Positions 1 through 8,501 of a stretch of DNA of 64,000 nucleotides are shown here, one piece after another. The notes beneath the pieces are model-generated. The model ran no database searches and was not told the DNA's origin. It worked only from the letters and a program-made list of their open reading frames with translations. Both the position numbers and the translations under genes were made by a program. Source of the DNA: JANYCO01 sp031416415 (GTDB taxonomy: Bacteria > Bacteroidota > Bacteroidia > Cytophagales > Cytophagaceae); NCBI GenBank assembly GCA_031416415.1, contig JANOTP010000071.1, forward strand, positions 1-64,000, given 5' to 3'. How positions within the stretch are numbered: position 1 is the first letter of the stretch; every line of letters begins with the position of its first letter.

Positions 1-1
1 G

Positions 2-1222
2 CATAATAGCGATTTTTATTCTGTTGGTCATCCGGCACTAAGTAAAGACGAACGTACTTTATATTTTGTGTCTGATTTTCCTGGGGGAAATGGAGGTACT
101 GATTTGTATGTTTCTGTATTGAAAGACGGAGAATGGAGTAAGCCAAAAAATATGCGAGAGCCAATAAATACAGAAGGGAACGAAATGTTTCCCTATGTAA
201 GTCCTTCGGGGAGGTTATACTTTTCTTCAGATGGTCATGGCGGTCTAGGAGGTTTGGATATAGTATACTCAGACAATAACACTTTAAACGAAGAAGATAT
301 TTTTAACCCCGGTTATCCCTTAAATTCTGCTAGAGATGATTTTGGAATTGTTTTAGACAATCAGGAATTGAGTGGCTATTTTACTTCAGATAGAAAAGGA
401 GATGATGATATATACAAACTTTATATAAAGAAGGTAGAGTTAAAACTAAAAGTAGTAGATGAAATAGCTAGTGCCACTGTGTTAAATCCAAAGGTAAAAC
501 TTATAGACAAAGAATCAGGACAAGAGATTTTGTACACTCCCGTCTTAGGAAAGGTAAATCAATTTAATTATTCTCTTAAACTTCATCATGAATATAAATT
601 AATAGTACAGAAAGACGATTATAAAATAGTTGAGAAAGACATTTCAACAATGGAAATTGTCGATGATCAGACAATCGAGCTAAAGGTAGTTTTGAAAAGA
701 AAGTTTGAATATTATGTAACATTGAAAGTTAGAGATGCAGAATCTGAAAATATTATAGCAAACACTTTAGTACAAGTAATTAATTTAAGTAGTCAAGAAC
801 TAGATTCTAATGGACGAAAAAATAATGGAGAATTGGATCTTAAGCTTGACTCAGAGTCTGATTACCTCATTGTAGCGTTTAACGAAAATAAAAGTGGGGA
901 AATTAAAATAGAGAAACAAAATAAAAAGAAAGTATCGTCTGTACGTTTCCATACATTAACTGTTTCCGAAAAGGAAGAAAAAAAAATAACCTTCCAGCTT
1001 CTTGATTCTACAGAAGTTAAAATTAATTACCCTATTGATATTATTCTTCAAGACATGATAACAGGGTTGGAAACAAAATTAATATTGTCTGATAGTGGAG
1101 AGCTTGATTTTTTTATAAAAAATGATTGGTACTATAGGCTGTATTATAATAATAAGCAATTTTATTACGATAGTCTAAAGAAAACGAGTACGGGAAATAT
1201 TATTTTTAAAATGAGAAAATAA
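2..1222 (+). CDS. PD40-repeat envelope protein, 5' end outside window
   Basis: The reading frame is open from base 2, so the first in-frame start-like codon (GTG at 68) is not the true start; 406 residues are visible. The first ~130 residues carry PD40/WD40-like propeller motifs (LSKDERTLYFVSDFPGG, then VSPSGRLYFSSDGHGG). The rest is beta-rich sequence resembling repeated carboxypeptidase-regulatory-like domains. Such propellers occur in the T9SS/gliding-associated PorE family and in other Bacteroidota periplasmic or outer-membrane proteins. Unlike the PorE-like gene at 53427-55286, it has no OmpA peptidoglycan-binding domain and ends about 20 nt before a convergent gene. The start, signal peptide and any TPR region lie upstream of the window. 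The exact role is unknown. Confidence 0.8.
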   Translation, partial: HNSDFYSVGHPALSKDERTLYFVSDFPGGNGGTDLYVSVLKDGEWSKPKNMREPINTEGNEMFPYVSPSGRLYFSSDGHGGLGGLDIVYSDNNTLNEEDIFNPGYPLNSARDDFGIVLDNQELSGYFTSDRKGDDDIYKLYIKKVELKLKVVDEIASATVLNPKVKLIDKESGQEILYTPVLGKVNQFNYSLKLHHEYKLIVQKDDYKIVEKDISTMEIVDDQTIELKVVLKRKFEYYVTLKVRDAESENIIANTLVQVINLSSQELDSNGRKNNGELDLKLDSESDYLIVAFNENKSGEIKIEKQNKKKVSSVRFHTLTVSEKEEKKITFQLLDSTEVKINYPIDIILQDMITGLETKLILSDSGELDFFIKNDWYYRLYYNNKQFYYDSLKKTSTGNIIFKMRK

Positions 1223-1241
1223 TGAATAAGTAGTTTTGTTT

Positions 1242-2138
1242 TTAAGGTTTGGATAGTTGTCTTTTGTAATTTAAAATGTACACGGCTAGTATGCCAATTA
1301 ATCCACCTAATAATGTGTTCCATAAAGGTATTTCACCTAGAATTATCCAAGAGCCAATAGCAGCAGAAAGAGGGACCATAAATAAATAATTACTTGCCTT
1401 GTCGGCTCCTATTTTTGCTGTAGCTAAAAAATAAAAAGTTGTAGCTAATGATGTCGTAATTGTTGCACTAAAAAACAAGCTCAGCCAAAAAGTTAAATCA
1501 CTATTTTTTAAAATAGAGAGTGTAGTAGTACTATCACAAAAAACAAACATTAATGCCGAACATATACCATATAGCCAGAGGCTAAAACCAACAGGTGATC
1601 CGTAGCGGGAAGATAGAGAAGTGAATTTACTTAGAACAGCCCAAACAATTGTCGCTATAATAAAATAAATATTACCTGCTTTAAAAATTACATCGGTATC
1701 AGCCCATAATTTCAAAAGAATTGAGCCTGCTAATAATCCAACACATAGCCCTAAGAATTCTTTTATAGTAGGAGGGCGAAATGTAAGAAGCATCGCAAGT
1801 GCATAAGAGATTAATGGATTCAACGTAGTGGCTAGTACGCCACCTGCTCCTGCTTTTCCGTGATTTAATCCTTCAAGAAATAAATAACTGTATAGGGTCA
1901 TACAAACACTAGCTGCCAACAAGGCAGGAATTCCTTTTTTAGAAATAGAAATGGGTTCCTTGATCACTAATAAAATAAGGAGTAGAGAAAGGAATGTTAT
2001 GACAAATCGTATCAGGGCAATATTTTCAGCTGCGCCGTAAGAAGAAATTATTTTACCTACAGGCCAACTTATACCCCAACAAAGCATAGACGCAATCATG
2101 CCATATAAGAATTTTTGGTCTGCGGTAATTTTTTTCAT
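1242..2138 (-). CDS. EamA/DMT-family transporter
   Basis: This 298-residue, very hydrophobic protein has about ten predicted membrane spans arranged as two EamA halves (roughly residues 10-142 and 152-292), which is the normal size for the drug/metabolite transporter superfamily. Conserved-looking features are the N-terminal CWGISWPVGK and the end of the second half, with ILGEIPLWNTLLGGLIG. Substrates in this family (amino acids, metabolites, drugs) cannot be predicted from sequence alone. It is convergent with the PD40 gene and lies about 80 nt downstream of ahcY, separated from it by a terminator hairpin, so it is probably transcribed on its own. Confidence 0.88.
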   Translation of the reverse strand: MKKITADQKFLYGMIASMLCWGISWPVGKIISSYGAAENIALIRFVITFLSLLLILLVIKEPISISKKGIPALLAASVCMTLYSYLFLEGLNHGKAGAGGVLATTLNPLISYALAMLLTFRPPTIKEFLGLCVGLLAGSILLKLWADTDVIFKAGNIYFIIATIVWAVLSKFTSLSSRYGSPVGFSLWLYGICSALMFVFCDSTTTLSILKNSDLTFWLSLFFSATITTSLATTFYFLATAKIGADKASNYLFMVPLSAAIGSWIILGEIPLWNTLLGGLIGILAVYILNYKRQLSKP

Positions 2139-2159
2139 AAGAAGTAATTCTAATTTAAT

Positions 2160-2193
2160 AAAAAAATAGAGACACGATTAGGTGTCTCTATTT
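2160..2193 (-). terminator. Intrinsic terminator of ahcY
   Basis: A perfect 12-bp inverted repeat (AAATAGAGACAC at 2164-2175 and its complement at 2182-2193) encloses a 6-nt loop. Read on the minus strand it is followed by a run of T, as expected for factor-independent termination. It lies 30 nt past the ahcY stop codon. Confidence 0.8.
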
Positions 2194-2221
2194 GTAAAAT
2201 AGTTAAGATATTAGAATAGAA

Positions 2222-3529
2222 TTAATATCTGTATTCGTCAGATTTGAATGGCCCTTCAACTGTTACACCAATATATTTGGCTTGATCAGCAGATAGTACA
2301 TCAAGTTCTACATCAATTTTAGCAAGGTGCAATCTAGCAACTTTTTCATCTAGATGTTTTGGAAGTGTATATACATCATTTTTGTATTTACTTGAATTTT
2401 GCCAAAGCTCCAACTGAGCAATTACTTGGTTTGTAAACGAAGCAGACATTACAAAAGAAGGGTGACCTGTAGCACAACCAAGGTTTACTAAACGACCTTC
2501 TGCCAATACAAGTACATCGTGTCCATCAACATTGTATTTGTCAACTTGTGGTTTGATTTCAACTTTTGTTTGACCATAATTTTTATTTAACCAAGCCATG
2601 TCAATTTCATTGTCGAAGTGACCAATGTTACAAACAATAGCTTTGTCTCTCATCGACTTGAAGTGACGGTCAACAATAATGTTTTTGTTTCCAGTTGCAG
2701 TAACGATAATGTCTGCTCTTTTTACAGCATCATCCATTTTCTTTACTTCAAATCCGTCCATTGCAGCTTGAAGCGCGCAGATTGGATCGATTTCGCATAC
2801 TAATACTCTTGCGCCAGCTCCTTTAAGCGATGCAGCAGAACCTTTTCCTACGTCACCGTATCCAGCTACTACTGCTACTTTTCCAGCCATCATAACATCT
2901 GTAGCTCTTCTTATAGCATCTACAAGAGATTCTTTACAACCGTATTTATTGTCAAATTTAGATTTTGTAACAGAATCGTTGATATTTATTGCAGGCATAG
3001 TAAGTGTTCCTTTTTGAACTCTTTCTCTTAATCTTAATACTCCTGTAGTAGTTTCTTCAGAAATACCTCTAATGTCTTTTGCAAGTTCAGGGAATCTATC
3101 TAAAACCATGTTAGTAAGATCACCGCCATCGTCAAGAATCATATTTAATGGTTTTTTATCTTCTCCAAAAAATAGAGTTTGCTCAATACACCAATCAAAT
3201 TCTTCTTCATTCATACCTTTCCAAGCGTAAACAGATATTCCTGCAGCAGCAATAGCAGCAGCAGCGTGATCTTGCGTAGAAAATATGTTACAAGAAGACC
3301 AAGTAACTTCAGCACCTAGCTCTATCAATGTTTCGATTAATACAGCAGTTTGTATTGTCATGTGAAGACAACCTGCCACTCTAGCACCTTTCAATGGCTT
3401 GGATGGACCAAATTCTTTTCTGATAGACATTAGACCTGGCATTTCAGCTTCGGCTAATTGTATTTCTTTTCTACCCCATTCAGCCAAAGACATATCTTTA
3501 ACTTTAAATTTCACAAATGTATCAACCAT
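2222..3529 (-). CDS. ahcY: Adenosylhomocysteinase (SAH hydrolase)
   Basis: AhcY reversibly splits S-adenosylhomocysteine to adenosine and homocysteine in the cytoplasm, closing the activated-methyl cycle. The 435-residue length is typical for the bacterial enzyme. Visible hallmarks are the N-terminal GCLHMTIQTAVLIETL, the substrate-domain segment NINDSVTKSKFDN, the NAD-binding glycine motif GYGDVGKG (residues 223-230), and the C-terminal signature ending in KSDEYRY, where the terminal Lys and Tyr reach the NAD site of the partner subunit. It is a single-gene unit with its own promoter-like sequence and a strong terminator. The MVDTF start is at the family's usual distance from the first conserved block. 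Confidence 0.98.
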   Translation of the reverse strand: MVDTFVKFKVKDMSLAEWGRKEIQLAEAEMPGLMSIRKEFGPSKPLKGARVAGCLHMTIQTAVLIETLIELGAEVTWSSCNIFSTQDHAAAAIAAAGISVYAWKGMNEEEFDWCIEQTLFFGEDKKPLNMILDDGGDLTNMVLDRFPELAKDIRGISEETTTGVLRLRERVQKGTLTMPAININDSVTKSKFDNKYGCKESLVDAIRRATDVMMAGKVAVVAGYGDVGKGSAASLKGAGARVLVCEIDPICALQAAMDGFEVKKMDDAVKRADIIVTATGNKNIIVDRHFKSMRDKAIVCNIGHFDNEIDMAWLNKNYGQTKVEIKPQVDKYNVDGHDVLVLAEGRLVNLGCATGHPSFVMSASFTNQVIAQLELWQNSSKYKNDVYTLPKHLDEKVARLHLAKIDVELDVLSADQAKYIGVTVEGPFKSDEYRY

Positions 3530-3569
3530 TATTTTTTGTTTTTATAATTTTCAACTTAGAATATATGTA

Positions 3570-3600
3570 CAAATATAATTTATTGAGCTTTCAATAACAA
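3570..3600 (-). promoter_or_regulatory. Bacteroidota-type promoter for ahcY
   Basis: On the minus strand, TTG (3600-3598) is followed after 20 nt by TATATTTG (3577-3570), matching the TTG...TAnnTTTG arrangement known for the Bacteroidota primary sigma factor. Transcription would start near 3562, about 30 nt before the ATG. This is a motif match only. Confidence 0.5.
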
Positions 3601-3609
3601 AATTAAAAA

Positions 3610-4368
3610 TCAATTTAGGAATTCAACTTCTTTAAAATCAAACAACTTCGTTTTTTCATCCGATTCAATCTGTAATCTTCCTATTTTGTCAATTCCCGTT
3701 ATTTTACCCCTAAATTCAACACCCATTGTTTTAAAATAGTTCAGTTCATTATATCGATATAAATTAGAAATGTATAAATCGGTAAGTTCCTCCAGTTTCA
3801 TTTCCCTTAGTTTTAGGTAATAAACTTCCATTTTACTTAAAAAATAATTCAATAGCTCATTGACTGAAAATTCGGTGCCTGCATAATTTATCATAGAAAT
3901 GGCCTTTTTGTCGGAAAAGGTTTCTTGATTTACATTTATGCCAATTCCAATTATGGAGCCAGTTATAGTGCTTTTTTTAAGGCTATTTTGAATTAAAATT
4001 CCACATATCTTTTTGTTTGTTAGATATATATCATTTGGCCACTTTACTTTAACTTCAGTTTTGAGAAAATAAGCCAGCGTATCACGAACTGCTAAAGAAG
4101 TAATGATGTTTAGGTAAAACTGTTGTGAGATAGGAAGGAATGTAGGGCGATATATAAGCGAAAATGTAAGGTTTTTGCCTGATTCAGCCTCCCAGCTTCT
4201 CCCGCGTTGCCCTTTACCAGCGGTTTGGTTGGGGGTAATAATGAGAGTACCTTCAATTGGATTTCCTTCCGAAAGCAAATTGCTTGCATGGTCATTGGTA
4301 GAATGACAGGTTGGCAGACATATAATTGTTTTACCAGTAAAAATCGTATTGGCTGAAATATTGTACAA
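3610..4368 (-). CDS. birA: Biotin--[acetyl-CoA-carboxylase] ligase
   Basis: BirA activates biotin with ATP and attaches it to the biotin carboxyl carrier protein. The 252-residue protein has the biotin-binding block STNDHASNLL (residues 23-32), the adenylate-binding loop GKGQRGRSWE (51-60) and the KWPND motif with its conserved lysine. The small C-terminal SH3-like domain (last ~45 residues, FRGKITGIDKIGRL) is present. It lacks the N-terminal winged-helix domain of Escherichia coli BirA, so it is a monofunctional ligase rather than a biotin-operon repressor, as is usual in Bacteroidota. It is divergent from rsfS, whose start lies 44 nt away. Confidence 0.95.
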   Translation of the reverse strand: MYNISANTIFTGKTIICLPTCHSTNDHASNLLSEGNPIEGTLIITPNQTAGKGQRGRSWEAESGKNLTFSLIYRPTFLPISQQFYLNIITSLAVRDTLAYFLKTEVKVKWPNDIYLTNKKICGILIQNSLKKSTITGSIIGIGINVNQETFSDKKAISMINYAGTEFSVNELLNYFLSKMEVYYLKLREMKLEELTDLYISNLYRYNELNYFKTMGVEFRGKITGIDKIGRLQIESDEKTKLFDFKEVEFLN

Positions 4369-4412
4369 TTATTTTTATAATTTTAGGCAAAATACACATA
4401 ACAATATAATTA

Positions 4413-5036
4413 GTGGCAAAAATTAAAGAAAAAGTATCTTCAAAGTCAATTCCGGCTAAAAAGAAATCAGTTGAAATAAGTTTAGTAGATCTTGTTGTAA
4501 AAGGAATGCTTGAGAAAAAAGGGCAAGCTGTTACAATCATAGATTTGAGAGAAGTAAAATCAGCAGTAGCAGATTATTTTGTTATTTGTTCCGCTAACAC
4601 AGATACTCAAGTAGACGCCATTCGTCAATCAATAGAAGAAGAAGTATGGAAGGCAAGTGGAGAAGATGTATGGATGAAAGAAGGAATGCAAAATCGAGAA
4701 TGGATACTTTTAGATTATGCTGATGTGGTAGCACATATATTCCGTACCGACCGTCGAGAATTTTATGGATTAGAAGATCTATGGGGTGATGCCGACATCA
4801 CTATTCTTGATGATGATACTGCCGAGCCTACAAAAAAACCTAAAAGAGAACCAAAGGTAATAGCTGAAACTAAAACTAAAAAGGCAAAAGCAAAACCAAA
4901 CGTTACGGTTGCAGGGAAATCTAAAACTGCTACTAGAACAAAAACGTTAGCCAAAAAAAATACCACTAAAAAAGTAGTGGCTAAAAAAGTAGTTTCCAAA
5001 AAGTCGGCTTCTCCAAAAAAGAAGTCTTCTAAATAA
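4413..5036 (+). CDS. rsfS: Ribosomal silencing factor RsfS with lysine-rich C-terminal tail
   Basis: RsfS (Iojap/YbeB/DUF143) binds uL14 of the large subunit and blocks subunit joining when nutrients are scarce. The family core is clear at about residues 20-131: DLREVKSAVADYFVICSA, then EWILLDYADVVAHIF and FYGLEDLWGDA. The family is usually about 105-130 residues; this protein has 207. The extra ~70 residues (from about 138) are almost entirely Lys, Ala, Thr, Ser and Val, with repeated KKVVAKKVVSKK-like motifs resembling histone-H1/AlgP-type tails. The start is GTG at 4413; no ATG fits before the core. The stop is 20 nt before ftsH in the same direction, so the two are probably cotranscribed. 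Confidence 0.93.
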   Translation: MAKIKEKVSSKSIPAKKKSVEISLVDLVVKGMLEKKGQAVTIIDLREVKSAVADYFVICSANTDTQVDAIRQSIEEEVWKASGEDVWMKEGMQNREWILLDYADVVAHIFRTDRREFYGLEDLWGDADITILDDDTAEPTKKPKREPKVIAETKTKKAKAKPNVTVAGKSKTATRTKTLAKKNTTKKVVAKKVVSKKSASPKKKSSK

Positions 5037-5056
5037 TAAAAACAAGTAGTAAATCC

Positions 5057-7147
5057 ATGGAAGAAAATAAGGAAAAAAGTACAAAAAAGAAAAATCCATT
5101 ACAAGTCAATCCCCTTGGTTCTAAGCCAGGAGGAGATAGACCAAGTTATCAGGTATGGATTATTATATCATTACTTACTGTTGTTTTTGGAATCATGTGG
5201 TTTGGAAGACAAGGATCAGTAAAAAATATAAAGGCCAAAAGATTTGAAGAAATTTATTTGAGCCATGATCTTGAGAAAATCTTAGTAGTAAACGATAAGG
5301 TTGTAGAGCTTACGCTGAAAAAAGATGCGTTGAATAATGTTAAATACAAAGATATTGTTCAAGATGGTGGACCATTCGGAATCACACAAGGTCCTCATGC
5401 ACAGTTTGAGGTTATTTCGGGAGAAATATTTAAAGAAGATTTAGAAAAAATAAATAAGGATAAAAAAGTATCAGAAGCTGATAAAGTTTCCTTGGAAGTA
5501 GAGAGCGGTCGTTCCGATGTTTCCAATACTTTATTTACTTGGGGTTTCATGATCTTACTTATAGTTGGGTTGTGGTATATGATGAAAAGAGTAACGGCCT
5601 CTGGTCCTGGTGGACAAATTTTCAATATAGGAAAATCTAGAGCTGCATTATTTGATGCAGAAAGCAAAGTTAAAATTACGTTTGCAGATGTTGCTGGTCT
5701 TGAAGAAGGAAAAGAAGAAGTAAAAGAAATCGTTGACTTTCTTAAGAATCCTACAAAATTCACAAGGCTTGGGGGTAAAATTCCCAAAGGTGCATTATTG
5801 ATAGGCCCTCCAGGTACAGGAAAGACATTGCTTGCGAAAGCAGTAGCAGGTGAGGCGGGTGTTCCTTTTTTCTCTCTGTCAGGTTCAGACTTTGTTGAGA
5901 TGTTTGTAGGTGTTGGTGCTGCAAGAGTACGCGACTTATTTAAACAAGCAAAAGAAAAAGCACCCTGTATAATATTCATTGATGAGATAGATGCAGTTGG
6001 TCGCTCTAGAGGTAAAGGGTCTATGCCAGGAGCTAACGACGAAAGAGAAAATACATTGAACTCTTTGTTGGTTGAAATGGATGGTTTCGCAACCGATTCA
6101 GGTGTTATAATTTTAGCAGCAACAAACAGGCCTGATGTATTGGACCCAGCGTTGTTGAGGCCAGGCCGTTTTGATAGACAAATCTCAATAGACAAGCCAG
6201 ATCTTGTAGGTAGAGAAGCTATTTTCAAAGTGCATCTTAAACCGTTGAAACTTGCAACAGAAGTTGATCCTAAAAAATTGGCTGCTCAAACACCTGGTTT
6301 TGCTGGTGCAGAGATTGCTAACGTATGTAACGAAGCAGCGCTGATTGCCGCAAGAAAAGATAAAAATGAAGTAGGTATGCAAGATTTCTATGATGCAATC
6401 GATAGAGTGATTGGCGGACTAGAAAAGAAAAATAAAATTATTTCTCCAGAGGAAAAGAAAATTGTAGCCTATCACGAGGCAGGTCACGCTGTGGCTGGCT
6501 GGTTTTTAGAACATGCAGATCCTTTGGTGAAAGTAAGTATAGTGCCACGTGGTATTGCAGCATTAGGTTATGCTCAATATTTACCTAAAGAGCAGTTTTT
6601 GTATACTACTGAGCAGTTGCTTGACGAAATGTGTATGACATTAGGCGGTAGAGCAGCAGAAGAAATTGTGTTCGGCAAAATATCTACAGGAGCATTGAGT
6701 GACTTAGAAAGAATTACTAAAATGGCTTACGGAATGGTAACCATCTACGGTATGAACGATAAGTTGGGGAATGTGTCTTACTATGATTCTAAGCAAAGTG
6801 AATATTCTTTCAATAAACCCTACTCCGAATCTACTTCTCAAACAATAGATGAAGAAGTAAGAAAAATTATAGGTGGAGCTTACGAGCGTAGTAAAAAACT
6901 ATTGTCTGACAAACGTGAGCAATTAGAAATAATAGCTCAAGAACTTTTATTAAAAGAAATTATATTCCAACAAGATCTTGAAACGCTTATAGGTAAAAGA
7001 CCTTTTGATAAACAAACAACCTATCAGGAATTTACCAATCGCAAATCGGAAGAAAAGGTAGAAGTGAAAAAAGAAGATACAGTTAACCCATCTTCTAATG
7101 GAACAGATATGAACGATGAAGTAGTTGTTAAAAGTAAGGATGAATAA
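5057..7147 (+). CDS. ftsH: ATP-dependent zinc metalloprotease FtsH
   Basis: FtsH is a membrane-anchored AAA+ hexameric protease that extracts and degrades membrane and regulatory proteins. The 696 residues contain a short basic N-terminus, a first membrane span (about 33-49), a periplasmic domain, a second span (about 160-175), the Walker A motif GPPGTGKT (250-257), Walker B IIFIDEIDA (306-313), the second region of homology around RPGRFDRQI, and the zinc-binding HEAGH (473-477). The acidic/lysine-rich tail after residue ~640 is low-complexity. It follows rsfS by 20 nt and is closed by a terminator hairpin. Confidence 0.98.
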   Translation: MEENKEKSTKKKNPLQVNPLGSKPGGDRPSYQVWIIISLLTVVFGIMWFGRQGSVKNIKAKRFEEIYLSHDLEKILVVNDKVVELTLKKDALNNVKYKDIVQDGGPFGITQGPHAQFEVISGEIFKEDLEKINKDKKVSEADKVSLEVESGRSDVSNTLFTWGFMILLIVGLWYMMKRVTASGPGGQIFNIGKSRAALFDAESKVKITFADVAGLEEGKEEVKEIVDFLKNPTKFTRLGGKIPKGALLIGPPGTGKTLLAKAVAGEAGVPFFSLSGSDFVEMFVGVGAARVRDLFKQAKEKAPCIIFIDEIDAVGRSRGKGSMPGANDERENTLNSLLVEMDGFATDSGVIILAATNRPDVLDPALLRPGRFDRQISIDKPDLVGREAIFKVHLKPLKLATEVDPKKLAAQTPGFAGAEIANVCNEAALIAARKDKNEVGMQDFYDAIDRVIGGLEKKNKIISPEEKKIVAYHEAGHAVAGWFLEHADPLVKVSIVPRGIAALGYAQYLPKEQFLYTTEQLLDEMCMTLGGRAAEEIVFGKISTGALSDLERITKMAYGMVTIYGMNDKLGNVSYYDSKQSEYSFNKPYSESTSQTIDEEVRKIIGGAYERSKKLLSDKREQLEIIAQELLLKEIIFQQDLETLIGKRPFDKQTTYQEFTNRKSEEKVEVKKEDTVNPSSNGTDMNDEVVVKSKDE

Positions 7148-7176
7148 TAATTGTTCTATACATTAATGATTTTTAG

Positions 7177-7218
7177 AAAGGCAGTATTTTCAATAAAAAA
7201 GAAGATGCTGCTTTTTTA
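7177..7218 (+). terminator. Terminator after ftsH
   Basis: The 15-nt arm at 7177-7191 pairs with 7201-7215 (three G-T wobbles, no mismatches; 9-nt A-rich loop). It is followed directly by a T run. It lies 30 nt beyond the ftsH stop codon and about 35 nt before lpxH. Confidence 0.7.
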
Positions 7219-7251
7219 TGATACTATTAGTAATAACTCTAATTTTACCCA

Positions 7252-8019
7252 ATGAAGCTTCCATTTGATCAACTTCCTGAAGGCAAGAAACTTTATTTTA
7301 TATCTGATTTCCATTTAGGAATCCCTGATCATGCTTCTAGTCTAGAACGGGAAAAGAAAATCGTTCGCTGGCTTTCTTCAGTTGAGAAAGATGCGGCGGC
7401 TATTTTTTTAATGGGTGATATATTTGATTTTTGGTTTGAGTTTAAATATGTCATCCCTAAAGGGTTCGTTAGATTACAAGGAAAGCTTGCCCAAATAACA
7501 GATAGTGGCATACCTGTGTATTGGTTTACAGGGAACCACGATATGTGGATTTTTGATTATTTTACCAAAGAACTTAATATCGAGATTTTTCGCAACCCCG
7601 AAGTTTTAAGTATTAATAATAAAAAACTTTACTTGGGTCATGGTGATGGTTTAGGACCTGGAGATAATTTTTATAAATTTATTAAAAAGGTTTTTGCCCA
7701 TAGATTCTTTCAAGAATGGTTTAGAGTAACTCCAGCCTCAATAGGCATGGGTATTGCAAAATATTGGTCTACAAGTAGTCGTATCTCAGGCTTAAAAAAA
7801 GAGGAGTTTTTGGGAGACAAAGAATGGCTCACTATTTATTCTAAAGAACAAGAAAAAATTGCCCATCATGATTACTATATTTTTGGTCATCGCCACTTGC
7901 CACTAGATATTGAATTAAATGCTGAGAGTAGGTATATAAACTTAGGTGAATGGGTAAATTACTTTACCTATGCGGAGTTTGACGGCACTAAATTGAGCCT
8001 TCTTGAATACAAAGAATAA
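7252..8019 (+). CDS. lpxH: UDP-2,3-diacylglucosamine diphosphatase LpxH
   Basis: LpxH hydrolyses UDP-2,3-diacylglucosamine to lipid X and UMP, the fourth step of lipid A synthesis, at the inner face of the cytoplasmic membrane. The metallophosphatase motifs are in order: ISDFHLG (residues ~17-23), MGDIFDFWFE, FTGNHDMW, LGHGDGLGPGD and FGHRHLPLD, giving the two-metal site. At 255 residues it is a normal length for this branch. The presence of lipid A synthesis supports a Gram-negative envelope. It stands alone between the ftsH terminator and a 480-nt non-coding stretch. Confidence 0.93.
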   Translation: MKLPFDQLPEGKKLYFISDFHLGIPDHASSLEREKKIVRWLSSVEKDAAAIFLMGDIFDFWFEFKYVIPKGFVRLQGKLAQITDSGIPVYWFTGNHDMWIFDYFTKELNIEIFRNPEVLSINNKKLYLGHGDGLGPGDNFYKFIKKVFAHRFFQEWFRVTPASIGMGIAKYWSTSSRISGLKKEEFLGDKEWLTIYSKEQEKIAHHDYYIFGHRHLPLDIELNAESRYINLGEWVNYFTYAEFDGTKLSLLEYKE

Positions 8020-8501
8020 CAGCATTAATAATTATATTTTTTATAGCGATTATACTTTTTCATGATTCATTCCTGAATTAACTAATTCAATACTTTACTG
8101 ATTTAGATGTTGCCTAGGCTATTTTTGTCCACTGGTATCTAGAAGGGATTTTATTAATTAAAATGGCTTTATTGAGGCTATTTTGCCATTTTTAATAGAA
8201 TTTAATACGCTATATCAAGGCTTTATAAATTCGTTTCCAAGCCCTCCAAAGTGCATTTTTTACTGATTAAAAACTTCCTCCTCATTGCTTTTTGTAAATT
8301 AAAGAGAAGAGTATTAAAAGACGCTTGATTTATTAAAACTGGTTAAAGGCTGATTTGATTAACTGGCTTACTTAGAATTGAATTATTCAGAGAGCCGTAT
8401 TGAAAGGAAGAAAATAAATTCAGGTTTGAGAATAAATGGTGAAATGGAATTGATTTTTTTGAAAAAGTTACGGTTTATATAAAATGTAATTAGTTAAGAA
8501 A
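8020..8501 (+). other. Non-coding gap before the chitinases
   Basis: I see no supported gene in these 482 nt. The only structure noticed is a weak hairpin (AAAATGGC at 8160-8167, complement at 8185-8192), too far from lpxH and without a clean T run to call a terminator. The last ~100 nt probably contain the chitinase promoter, but I could not find a convincing TAnnTTTG box. Confidence 0.4.

Noticed and set aside
5395..6228. 277-codon minus-strand frame inside ftsH
   Set aside because: It is the antisense shadow of a highly conserved gene, and its translation shows no domain.
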